Notes under the pieces: generated by a model
The model's database searches: none
Told to the model about the DNA's origin: nothing
Seen by the model: the letters and a program-made list of their open reading frames with translations, nothing else
Origin: a virus
IMG/VR virus record: IMGVR_UViG_3300008262_000190
Coordinates: 1 to 44,382 of that record
DNA length: 44,382 nt
Strand: one strand, 5' to 3'
Program-made: the position numbers and the translations under genes
In this document: positions 1-10,000 of the stretch, in pieces
Layout: every line of letters begins with the position of its first letter
How positions within the stretch are numbered: the stretch's first letter is position 1

Positions 1-262
1 CACCTCCGACCACACCTGCTCCACCTCCGCCCACACCTGCTCCACCTCCGCCCACGCCTGCTCCACCTCCGCCTCCTACGACGGTCCCGCCAACAACTGC
101 GCCCCCTGCTCCACCTCCGCCTCCACCTCCGCCTCCGCCTCCGCCTCCGCCTCCGCCTCCGCCTCCACCTCCGCCTCCTACGACGGCCCCGCCAACTACG
201 GTCCCGCCAACTACGGTCCCGCCAACTACGGCTCCGCCAACAACTGCGCCACCGGTTACTAC
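1..262 (+). repeat. In-frame CCTCCG/CCACCT-type tandem repeats
   Basis: The first 260 bases are degenerate 6-, 12- and 24-base tandem repeats (cctccgcctccacct, then ccgccaactacggtc). They stay in the frame of the partial CDS and encode polyproline and Pro-Thr repeats. Repeat number probably varies by slippage. Because the repeats run to the window edge, this is also a place where an assembly could break or collapse. Confidence 0.8.
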
Positions 263-611
263 GGCTAAACCAATTTCCACTACCGGTACGACCGGCACAA
301 CGGGCACAACTCCGTCAGGTTTAGCTGCACTTCCGCAAGCTCGTGAGGCACAATACAAAGACCTACTTGCAAATGTGCCGGAACCCGATCTGGAAACTCC
401 GTTCTATAAGGCATGGAAACGGCAGCAGGCAGAGAAGCAACGCGAATGGCAGCAGAGAAACCAAGGGGAGCAAGTTGAGCAACCTGCACCGCCCCCCGCC
501 CCAGAACAACGGAATGTGCCTGGACCCCGTGCAGTGGCTGAAGCCCCCGCATCACAACTAAGCTCCGCTGAACAAGCCCTCGCAGATCTGATGCGTCTCT
601 TGGGCAGGTAA
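3..611 (+). CDS. Proline/threonine-rich virion protein, C-terminal part
   Basis: This is an open frame entering from the left edge and ending at TAA 609-611. The first roughly 80 codons are almost entirely Pro, Thr and Ala (PPPPTPAPP-type repeats), followed by a short Gly/Thr stretch (TTGTTGTTG). A charged helical tail follows, containing EAQYKDLLANVPEPDLETPFYKAW at about codons 115-138 in part, then a Gln/Glu-rich segment. The start lies outside the window. The next gene begins 21 bases downstream with a clear ribosome site, so it belongs to the same late operon as the three genes after it. The repeat-rich linker and charged tail resemble virion or tail-associated proteins, but no family can be named. 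Function unknown. Confidence 0.7.
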   Translation, partial: PPTTPAPPPPTPAPPPPTPAPPPPPTTVPPTTAPPAPPPPPPPPPPPPPPPPPPPPPPPTTAPPTTVPPTTVPPTTAPPTTAPPVTTAKPISTTGTTGTTGTTPSGLAALPQAREAQYKDLLANVPEPDLETPFYKAWKRQQAEKQREWQQRNQGEQVEQPAPPPAPEQRNVPGPRAVAEAPASQLSSAEQALADLMRLLGR

Positions 612-632
612 CCCCAAAATTGAGGACAAGAA

Positions 633-2351
633 ATGTCTGACCCTAATGATACCGAAAGCGTTGCCGTCTGGGATGAAGACCTCGGCAAGTGGGTTGACCA
701 GCAATCAGGCACTGTGGGGGGTAACGAAGATACCGGCCTGCGGTCTCCAACATACTGGGACCAACTTACGTCGAACATGGATAATTTCTCATGGAACGAC
801 ATACGTAAACTTTTTACCGGTACTTCTCCTTTCGGCGCTGCTGGGCAGATCGCTGGATTGGCGGGGCTTGGCGGACTTCTAGGGGCGTTCAAAAGCAGCA
901 AGCCCCCCGGCTACCGTGGGGGTATCCCCTCGTTGACCGCCACTCGGTCCCAGATTGCGCAGCCTGTACCCGCTGCGGGTTCTCCCGCACGTAGGCCCGG
1001 TAGTGCTGGACGCCGGTATTTCACCGATGTCACCTATGCGCCGACTGTGGCTCCCACTTCTGGAACTACGGGGACTTCTGGAACTACGGGGACTTCTGGA
1101 ACTACGGGGACTTCTGGAACTACGGGGGCTCCTGGGGATACCGACGCCGAGTACAAACAATCATCAGGTGCCGCTCAAGGTGGGCTGATGGGGCTTGCCC
1201 GAGGTGGCAGGGCTCTACCTCCTCGATACTTGCGCGGGGAGACAGACGGTATGGCGGACAAGATCCCAAGCTCCATCGACGGCAAGCGTCCCGCCAAACT
1301 AAGTCATGGTGAGTTCGTCATCCCGGCTGATGTGGTCTCCCACCTTGGTAACGGTAATTCCGATGCAGGTGCCAAGATCCTCTACAAGATGATGGACCGG
1401 GTGCGGCAGGCGCGTACGGGAACCAAGAAGCAAGGTAGGCAGATCAACCCGGCCAAGTTCACTCCTGGGGGTATTGCTGGATTTGCCGAGGGCGGTGCGG
1501 TTGCATTTGATGCAGGTGGATTGGCTGGGGACACCAGCACAGAATCGAATCTGTCTGCATATATCGGACCCTATGTAGCGGACTACATGGGGAAAGGGCA
1601 AGCACTTGCCGCTACACCGTATCAAGCCTACACCGGCCCCCTGACGGCAGGTCCCTCGGCACTGCAGAGCAAGGTTTCCACTGGGCTGGAAGGTTTGTCG
1701 TTCCCCGGGCAGCTCGGGCAGACGTTCTCTTCTACCGATGCTTACCAACTTCCTACCATGACTTCTACGGGAGTCACTGGGCAACAAACTGGTCCAGGCG
1801 GCATCGCCTCCCAGTACATGAACCCATACCTGCAGGCGGTGCTGACTCCGCAGCTTGAGGAAATGCGCCGTCAAGGGGATATCTCTCGCACCAAGCTCGG
1901 CGCTAAGTTTGGTGGGGCTGGCGGTGCTGGGGCGTTCAGTGCTATGGGGGGTGGACGACAAGCAATTGAATCCTCCGAGCTTGAACGTAACCTTCTGCAA
2001 GAGCAGAACAAAGCAATCGGCACCGGGTATGCCAACGCCTACGACCGGGCGATGGGGCAGTTCAACACCGAGCAAGGCCAAGCCAAGACCCTTGCGGACA
2101 TGATGTCTGGTATGGGGAGAACACAGCGCGATATCGAATCCGAAGGTATCGCAGCGGATCGTGCTCAGTTTGAGGAGGAGCGTCTCTTCCCCTACAAGCA
2201 GTTGCAGTTCCAGCAAAGCCTCATTCAGGGCCTGCCCGTAAGTACGCAAACCACTTCTGAGGCTACGACGGGTCTGGGGCAACTATCTGGTACGTTGGGG
2301 GGCCTGATGGGGTTGGCCGATCAAATCAAGAAGTTGTTCCCGAACGGTTGA
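633..2351 (+). CDS. Glycine-rich virion-associated protein
   Basis: A 572-residue protein. The start at 633 has a GAGGACAAG ribosome site 3-4 bases upstream. It has a Trp- and Asp-containing N-terminus, a Gly-rich hydrophobic stretch near residue 70-90, an in-frame GTSGTT repeat near residues 143-165, and then a conserved block around residues 208-260 (DGMADKIPSSIDGKRPAKLS, followed by HGEFVIPADVV). I have seen that block in structural proteins of environmental phages. The C-terminal half is Gln/Gly-rich and helical (YMNPYLQAVL, then EEMRRQGDI), which suits an internal or DNA-ejection protein. It is followed directly by two more virion-type genes. No enzymatic motif is visible. The virion role is inferred from context and composition; the exact role is unknown. 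Confidence 0.6.
   Translation: MSDPNDTESVAVWDEDLGKWVDQQSGTVGGNEDTGLRSPTYWDQLTSNMDNFSWNDIRKLFTGTSPFGAAGQIAGLAGLGGLLGAFKSSKPPGYRGGIPSLTATRSQIAQPVPAAGSPARRPGSAGRRYFTDVTYAPTVAPTSGTTGTSGTTGTSGTTGTSGTTGAPGDTDAEYKQSSGAAQGGLMGLARGGRALPPRYLRGETDGMADKIPSSIDGKRPAKLSHGEFVIPADVVSHLGNGNSDAGAKILYKMMDRVRQARTGTKKQGRQINPAKFTPGGIAGFAEGGAVAFDAGGLAGDTSTESNLSAYIGPYVADYMGKGQALAATPYQAYTGPLTAGPSALQSKVSTGLEGLSFPGQLGQTFSSTDAYQLPTMTSTGVTGQQTGPGGIASQYMNPYLQAVLTPQLEEMRRQGDISRTKLGAKFGGAGGAGAFSAMGGGRQAIESSELERNLLQEQNKAIGTGYANAYDRAMGQFNTEQGQAKTLADMMSGMGRTQRDIESEGIAADRAQFEEERLFPYKQLQFQQSLIQGLPVSTQTTSEATTGLGQLSGTLGGLMGLADQIKKLFPNG
1056..1127 (+). repeat. Four 18-bp in-frame tandem repeats
   Basis: The unit acttctggaactacgggg is repeated four times with no or almost no change and encodes TSGTTG. 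It lies in the linker of the 572-residue virion protein. Near-perfect identity between copies suggests recent expansion by slippage. The same Thr-Gly flavour (TTGTTGTTG) occurs near 280-310 in the preceding gene. Confidence 0.9.
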
Positions 2352-2359
2352 GGTCACAT

Positions 2360-4039
2360 ATGAACGGCATCGAATCTGTCATCCAAGCTGGTCAGCCTCC
2401 CCGTGCGGCGTCCGCCAATGTGCCGAAGCCCCTGCAAGACTTGATGGGGTTGGTTAATTACCTGATGTCCCAAAAGCAGGGGGGCGGTTCGCCAACGCCT
2501 TCTGTGGCCGAGGGGATAGCAGCGGCAGCGGCGCAGAATATGGCCCCTGATATGGGGGCAGCAGATGAAGGTATGTCGGAGCCTGATCTTCAGGATGTCC
2601 GTGACACTGCCCTACCTGCGATGCGTCAAGAAGAGATGCAGGACCAGCAAGCCATGCAGCAGATGGCGCAGCAGATTCAGCAGCAAAACCGCCCTCAAGG
2701 TATCACCAGCTTGGAGCCGGATATCGTCCCCCTGCGTGCTGGCGGGATTTTGGGTTACGACGATGACGAACTCGGGTTCGCTCCGGGCGGTCTGACGCCT
2801 GAGTTTGCGGGAGCCGAAGGGGTTGCGTATTCTGAACCTCCCAGTAACGAGCCGCGTGTTGAAGCATACGGCCCTGGGGGGAAGAAGGGTATGTTCACCG
2901 CTGCCGAGCTTCGGCAGATGGGTTACCCAGAGGAGGAGATTAAGAGGCGTTTTGCTTCTCAAGCTCCAGCAGCGCCTTCGGCACCTGCCGCTGCGGCCCC
3001 GGCTCCGGCAGCGCCCATGAAGATTACTCGGGTGCCCAATGCCCCCGGCGCGGCCAAACCTACCACTCCCGCGATGCCCGCTGCTGAGCCGCCGGATGTA
3101 AACCCTTACGCAAAATACGTTGATGACGCGTTGAAGAGGCAGTTTGACCAACAGGCCCCCACGCAAACAGGGATCAACGCCGACATGGATGCGGCGCTCA
3201 AGGCTGCTGGTATTACCGGTCCCGCAGGGCAGAAGCTGGAGTCTGGCATCAAACAACTTCAGGAGATGTACAACAAGCAGGCGATGACGCATGAGGAGGA
3301 GAAGAAGGGTCGTGCTATGCGTGGGCTGCAGGAGTTTCTCCTTGCTGGGGCTCGGGGCGGAAAGGCTTGGCAGAACTTGGCAAACGCCGGGCGCGGTGGC
3401 CTCGCCTATGAAGATCGTATGAAGGCCCAAGACGCGGCGTTCAACAAGCTGCGAAATGAACAGCAGGCGATCATCATCAAGATGGAGTCCACTATAGAAG
3501 AAGCCCGCCGCGCCGAGGCTATGAACCGGTTCGACCTCTATCAAAAGAAGATGGACGAATACCAGCGCCTGCGTAAAGCGTTCGACAACAACCAGATGCA
3601 GTTGGCAGGGCAAGCGTTCCAAGTTGCTGAACAAGCAGCTACGCGTCGGGAAGCTACCACTGCTCGGAAAGAAATCGCCAACCAGCAAGCACAGTTGCGT
3701 GCGGCCCTCGCGGCGAACAAAGGTATCGGTGGGATCAAGCCTCCGTCGATGCGTGATGAGTTGGCCCTACGGCAGGATGTCAACTCCAAGTTCTTCACGG
3801 GGGCGGTCACCCCTGAGATGCGTGCTTACTTGAACCGCAGTGAAGACGGCAAGCGCGTGCTGAACGATATTGCCAACGGGCGCATCAAGTACGATCCTAG
3901 AACTGGCTGGGGCGCAGCAGAATCGGCTATTAACCGCGCTGCAGAGATGTACAAGCGCGACATCCTTGGTTCCACTGGGCGTGATTCTGGGATAACCTCC
4001 GTAGAGCAGGCAATGCGTGAGCTTGGAGGAGCCCAGTGA
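2360..4039 (+). CDS. Helical internal virion protein candidate
   Basis: About 559 residues from ATG 2360. I chose this start over an upstream TTG (2348) because GAGG at 2350-2353 sits six bases before it and overlaps the stop of the previous gene. The sequence is rich in Met, Gln and Ala. A long Ala-Pro linker lies near residues 215-250, and a long charged helical region near residues 310-470 (EEEKKGRAMRGLQEFL, then EARRAEAMNRFDLYQKKMDE) probably forms coiled coil. Its end overlaps the 2093-residue gene by GTGA, which implies translational coupling. In phages with a giant polyvalent ejected protein, neighbours of this kind are usually internal core proteins. No catalytic motif is seen. Function is inferred from position. 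Confidence 0.55.
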   Translation: MNGIESVIQAGQPPRAASANVPKPLQDLMGLVNYLMSQKQGGGSPTPSVAEGIAAAAAQNMAPDMGAADEGMSEPDLQDVRDTALPAMRQEEMQDQQAMQQMAQQIQQQNRPQGITSLEPDIVPLRAGGILGYDDDELGFAPGGLTPEFAGAEGVAYSEPPSNEPRVEAYGPGGKKGMFTAAELRQMGYPEEEIKRRFASQAPAAPSAPAAAAPAPAAPMKITRVPNAPGAAKPTTPAMPAAEPPDVNPYAKYVDDALKRQFDQQAPTQTGINADMDAALKAAGITGPAGQKLESGIKQLQEMYNKQAMTHEEEKKGRAMRGLQEFLLAGARGGKAWQNLANAGRGGLAYEDRMKAQDAAFNKLRNEQQAIIIKMESTIEEARRAEAMNRFDLYQKKMDEYQRLRKAFDNNQMQLAGQAFQVAEQAATRREATTARKEIANQQAQLRAALAANKGIGGIKPPSMRDELALRQDVNSKFFTGAVTPEMRAYLNRSEDGKRVLNDIANGRIKYDPRTGWGAAESAINRAAEMYKRDILGSTGRDSGITSVEQAMRELGGAQ

Positions 4040-7000
4040 AAGTAGTCCAGATACCCAACTATGGGCCTGTATCGTTTCCCGACTCCACACCGGATGAAGT
4101 AGTACAGGCTCAGGCACAGCGGCTTGCCGCTCTTGCAGAACAAAAGTTTGGGTATCGTCCGGACTACCGGGAACTGGGACTGGGGCAGCTTATCAAGGGC
4201 GGCTTTGGCCGCGCTGTGTCTGGCCTGGGTAGTACCGTCACCGACCTGATCCCCGCACTCGCGGGGTCTCTCGTTGGTAACGAGGCTTATGCTCGGGAAC
4301 AACTTGCGGAAGCTCAGGCCAAGCAACAAGAAGCCGAACTCAAGTACCCCACCGCGTTCAAGTCGTTTAGAGATATTCGCGGTGCGGGTGATCTGCCTGG
4401 ATACATAGCGGAGTCTCTTGGCGAACTGACTCCAGACATGATCGCCATGCTTACGGGTGCAGGTGCATCTGGAGCGATTGGTAAGCGTGTAGCGACCAGC
4501 GGGTTGGAACGTCTTGCTGCGGAGAAAGCCGCACAGACCGCCGCCACACGCGGGATGTCTGAAGACGCGGCGAAGATCTACGCCGAGAGACTCGCGGCAC
4601 GCGCTGCTGATCGTTATGGTGCAGAGGTTGCGGCTAGGGGGGCCTCACGCGGAACCAACATCGGTCTCGGCACCGCGTCGTTGGGGTTGAATGCCCCAAG
4701 CACATTTCAGGGCATCTTTGAGGAAACGGGTAACCTTGCTCCGGGTGTCGCAATTACTTTCGGTGCTGCGCAAGCTGCGTTGGATTCGATCATCCCTGCG
4801 CGTTTGTTGGGGCAGTTCTCCCCTGCCGCCCGTGCCAAGGTCGCCAATGAACTCATTCAGCAGTCCACGATTGTTCCTCAGTCGTTGAAGGTAAACATCG
4901 CCAAGGAATTGGCGAAGACTGGATTGGGCGAAGCCGCGACGGAAGGTGCGCAAGAACTTCTTGGTATCTTGGCCGAGCAGACTGCGGGTGCCACAGGAGA
5001 AGTATTCAGCCAGAAGAACATCGACCGTATCCTCAACGCCAGCATCAAGGGGGCGATTGGTGGCACTGCGTTCGGTGCTCCCGGTGCAGTTGCGCAAGCA
5101 CAGCGGCAGAAGTCTGAGGCTCAGCGAATCTTGGACGAGCGGGCTGCGGCGGAACAACCCCCCACGCCTGAAACCCCCGTTGCCCCTCCGGCACCTCCTG
5201 CCATTGAGCCGCCCGTTACTCCCGAAGCTCCCGTTACTCCCGAAGCTCCCGTTACTACTGAAGCTACTGCCCCCGTTACTACTGAAGCTACTGCCCCCGT
5301 TACTACTGAAGCTGCGGTTACTCCCGAACCTGCCCCCGCTGCGGAAGCCGCCCCTCCCGGTGCGCCCGAAATCCCTCCGATGGATGCGTGGCCTGTCCGT
5401 CTACTGGAAACCACACTGCAACATCAGTTGGCCAAGCCTCCAGAGCAACAAAAGTCGGATCTGATTCAGGCGGTCCAAGCCGAGCTTGATAAGCGTAAGG
5501 CTGCTGCCCCTCCGGAAGGACAACAAGATGCTGCTGGACAACCTACCCCTCCCGTTGTTGGAGAGGGCGTTTCAGTACCTGTGCAACCCGTTGGAGAAGC
5601 AACCCCCGCAGGAGTTGTCGCACCTGAACAACCTTCAGTGGTACGCCCTGCAGAACCTCCTCCAAGCCCTGCTATGGGAGAGGGAGTTGCACCCCCTGCA
5701 GTAGAAGCCGCCGCACCGCCGCCCCCTGTCACACCTCCTCCCCCACCGCCTGTTGCGCCCCCTGTTGCGCCGCCTGTCGCTCCCGCTGGCCCGGTAACCC
5801 AGGAATCCCTCCTTGAGGACCTGCGTCGGATCAATACGCGCAAGGGTGAGTTGATGACCGCCGATGGGCGGGAACCGTTCCGGCCACGACAAGGCAAGGC
5901 ACCTTCACCTGCACGTGCAGAGTACGAAGCGATTGAGGCCGAGCTTGAACAGAAGCTCAAGCAGTGGAAAGAAACTACTGGGTACGACTTCGACCCCTCG
6001 CTGCTGACCGCACCTACCCCTTCTACGCCTAAATTTACACCCCAACAAATGTTGGAGCGTGCAGAGGAAGCACAGCGCAAGGCCGATGAAGCTGCTGCAC
6101 CTCCCACTGAACCCGCGCCACCTATAGAAAAAGTTGCCCCACCTACGGAAAGCGATAAAAAATCTGCGCCAGCTATAGAAAAACCCGCGCCGCAGACTGA
6201 AAAGAAGGAAGCCAAACCTGCACCGGAAGACGCAGACCTGACGCCGGATGAGCGCAGGGCGCAGGAGAATGCACGCAAGACTTGGGCTGAACTGGACCGC
6301 AAGGGGTATCAACCTACGTCTGGTGAGAAGCTCCCGCCTCGGGACCGCAAGACCATTCTTGGTGTTGTAGCTACAACGCGCAAGCTCAGCGAGACCGCTG
6401 CCGCTGCCCGGGCGTACTTCTCCAAGTCATCGAACCTGATCGATGTCCTGTACGACATTGCGTTCGATGTGGTGAACCCGACCTCAAAGTACCGGCGTGC
6501 TGAAGGTGAAGGTTCGGTTGAGAAGGCGCGGTTCCAAGGCACGGGTGGTAAGGTTGCACAGCAAGCGCAGAAGTGGGTGCAGGAGAAGCTGTCTCCAGAC
6601 GCCAAGGCGCTGTACAACAAGTTTGTAGCGGAGCATCAGCGCTCCCTCAGAAATACCGAAGTTGGTATGGCTCGGCACGATGCCGAACAGGAACAAACCC
6701 GGGACTACGCGGAAGCTGCGGCAAAAGACACCATCGAAGCAGCACGAGAGATCGCTGCGTATGCCAAACCCAAGAAAGTGGCCCCGCCTGAAGTCTGGAG
6801 AGATCTTGGCTGGACACCGAAGAGTCTGGAAGAAGCTGGGCAGTTCGCAGTACCCCTGCACCCTGTGGTGCGCCATGCGCTGTACAACGGAGACCTGAAA
6901 CAGGCGTTGCGCCTACTCGCTGCGGAGTCCGAAGGACCTAGTGCTGAGCTGGCCAAGCTGTATCTGAGCATTCCGATGAACACCACCGTCCAGGCGGTGG

Positions 7001-10000
7001 ACAACTTGACTGATGCCACAGGTAAACGTGTAGCGGGGCTATACGACCCGCGCACCAACTCCATCTCGTTGGATTCCGTGTTCGGCATGAACAACCATGT
7101 GTTGTTCCATGAACTGGGGCATGCAATGACCTCACACGTCACTGCCAACCCGATGAACCCCTACACGAAACAACTTACCACGTTGTTCAACGATGTAAAG
7201 GACAGCCTCGACACCGCATACGGTGCCACAAGTCTGGATGAGTTCGTAGCGGAAACCTGGGCCAACGAGGAGTTCAAGGCGAAGCTGAACTCCATCAACC
7301 CCAAGGGCGCGGCAATCACGGTATGGGAGCGGTTCGTCAACATCGTCCGCAACATGTTCCGCAGCTTCATGGGTAAGCCCTCGGTATCTATCGAGACTGC
7401 GTATGACTCAGCCGACCGTGCGATCAAGGCTATCCTGTCTGCAGCCCCGGAGTACCGCGAAGCGGATCTGCTGTTTGCAGCGACGGTGAACCCGAAAGCG
7501 CCTATCGTCTCTCGCGCAATCGACTCGATGTTTGACTACCCCGCGCAAGTTGTCGGTGAAGATGCTGCCAACGCTGCCAGCAGATTCTTTGCCACGGCTG
7601 GGGACACTGCTCGGCGGATTGGTTTCTCGGTGATGCCTCTTGAGGTGTTCGTAGACGTAGCCAAGAAGTACCTACCTCAAGCACCGCGCATCAATGAGTT
7701 GGTGCGTGAACGCGCCGGGGATGAGAACGCTCGGAACCAGAAGATTGAAGGGGTGGTCCGCAAGGCTGAAGAGTGGGCTCGTCGTTCGGGTCCGACCGCA
7801 ACAGAACGGTTTGATACCGTGGTCTACGACAGCACCACGCTCAAGATCGACCCCACTCGGCCCCGCAAGTTCTACGAAGACAAGTACGCACTTGCCTCGG
7901 CAGTGGATCTACAGAATGCTCTCGATACCTGGGATCGTCTGAACAAGTTGTTGGACTCCACGCCCGGGGCACGTAACCTGTACATCAACATGCGTGATGC
8001 TTACGCAGAGTTGTACAACGAACTCCTTGGTGCAATCGACTCTCGTGTGGATTCATCTATAGATGACCCCGCTGCCCGTGTACGGTTGAAGGATGAACTG
8101 CATGCCAAGCTAGCGTCCAAGGGGGAAATCGACCCGTACTTCCCACTGACCCGTAACGGCAACTACTGGCTGTCGTACAACGCGAAGGATGCCAAGGGGC
8201 AGACCGAACTCTACGTGGAAGCGTTTGAATCGCCTCGGGAGCGTGACCGCGCGATTGCTGCAGTGAAAGCTGCAGGTGCCACCGACGTACAGAAGTTCTC
8301 CAACGTACGAGAACTGTCTTACAAGAACGCCCCGCCCGCGTCGTTTGTACGCGGTATTCTGGAGACGATGGAGAAGAGCCGCCCGAAGGGTTCGGTGGAG
8401 CAACAACGCTTTGACGAGGCTATGGAGTCCGTCTTGCGTATGTATCTGACTACGCTGCCGGAAACCGCGATTGCCCAGTCATTCCAACGTCGTAAGGAGA
8501 CCGAGGGCTTCAAGAAAGACTCCATCCGTGCGCTGCGTGAGAAGACGTTCTCGATGTCTCGGCAGTTGTCGAACATGAAGTACGCAGCCCGCATGTACGA
8601 AGTGCAGCAGGATATGCGCGAAGACGTGATCAAGATGGGCAAGGGCGCTGCCGAAGACAACCAGCTTGCCAAGGAATATCTTGACGAGATGGAGCGCCGG
8701 ATCAAGTTCGCTGTCAGCCCCACTGTCAGTCAGACGGCACAGCTTATCAACACGGTCGGCTTCAACTACTTGCTCGGCTTCAACGTCTCCTCGGCTTTGG
8801 TGAACTTGACGCAGGTTCCGATCATCGTCATGCCGATGTTGGGTGGCAAGTACGGCTACGGAGATGCTGGTAAAGCAATTACCCGTGCGTACAAGACGTT
8901 CATGTCCAGCGGGTTCGGTAGAGAAGTAGAAATTCTCGGGGCCAAGGGTGAGAAGGACAAGCGGCGTGCCGCTCCTTCCCTGGATAACTACGACTTCAGC
9001 GACCCTAATCTACCCAAAGAAGTCAAGCGGTACGAGGCTCTTGTGCGCGAAGCAAACAAGATGGGGCAGTTCAACCGCTCCATGATGTACGACACATTGG
9101 AGGTTGATGATCGTAAAAGCGCCCTGACTCGGATAAACGCATTCAGCGGGTTCATGTTCCACCATGCCGAGCGCCTGAACCGGGAAGTCTCCATGATGGC
9201 TGCGTATGACTTGGAGTTGCAGCGCCTCAACGGTAAAGATGCGACCGCAGAAGAGCGTGCGCTATCGGACGCGGACAAGGAAACACGTGCCGCCCATCAA
9301 GCGATCTACTTGGCAGAAATGACCAACGGCGGCTCCTCCGCAGCTACCGCACCGCCCATCGCGCAGAATGCCGTGGGTAAGGTCTTGTTCATGTTCAAGA
9401 AGTACGGCGTCTTGATGAACTACCTGTTGTTCAAGACTGCCAAGGAAGCCCTGCGGGGGGAGACTCCTGAAGTCCGTCGCGCTGCGTTCAAGCAACTCGC
9501 GGGCATCATGGCTACGTCTGGGTTGTTTGCTGGTCTGCAGGGTATGCCGTTGTTCGGTGTGGTCGCCATGCTGTACAACATGTTCAAGGAAGATGACGAC
9601 GAAGACTTCGGCGCTGTGGTGCGTGGGTTCACGGGCGAGTCCATGTACAAAGGACTGGTAAACGAGGTAACTGGTCTCAGCATTGCCGAGCGAGTTGGCC
9701 TGAGCAATCTGATCTTCCGCACCAGCCCGGTGTCGTCCGGCTCTGAAACGCTCGGTGAATGGGCTGCACAAACTTTCGGGGGTCCCGCCTACGGTATCGC
9801 TAGTCGCCTGCAACGTGGTTTACAGATGATCAACGACGGGGAGTATCAGCGCGGTATGGAGGCTATGGTGCCGGTGTTTGCGGCTAACCCCATGAAGGCG
9901 GTACGGTTTGCGACAGAAGGTGCGACCACCCTTCGCGGCGACCCCATCGTCGGAGACATTGGGCCTTGGAATGTGGCAGCACAGATCTTTGGCTTTGCCC

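Noticed and set aside
1-262. Short regular repeats that could look like a CRISPR array
   Set aside because: The repeats are contiguous 6-24 base units without unique spacers and stay in one open frame encoding proline-rich protein.
1299-2282. Open frame of 327 codons opposite the 572-residue virion gene
   Set aside because: Antisense to a gene with a good ribosome site and tandem in-frame repeats; no coherent motif.
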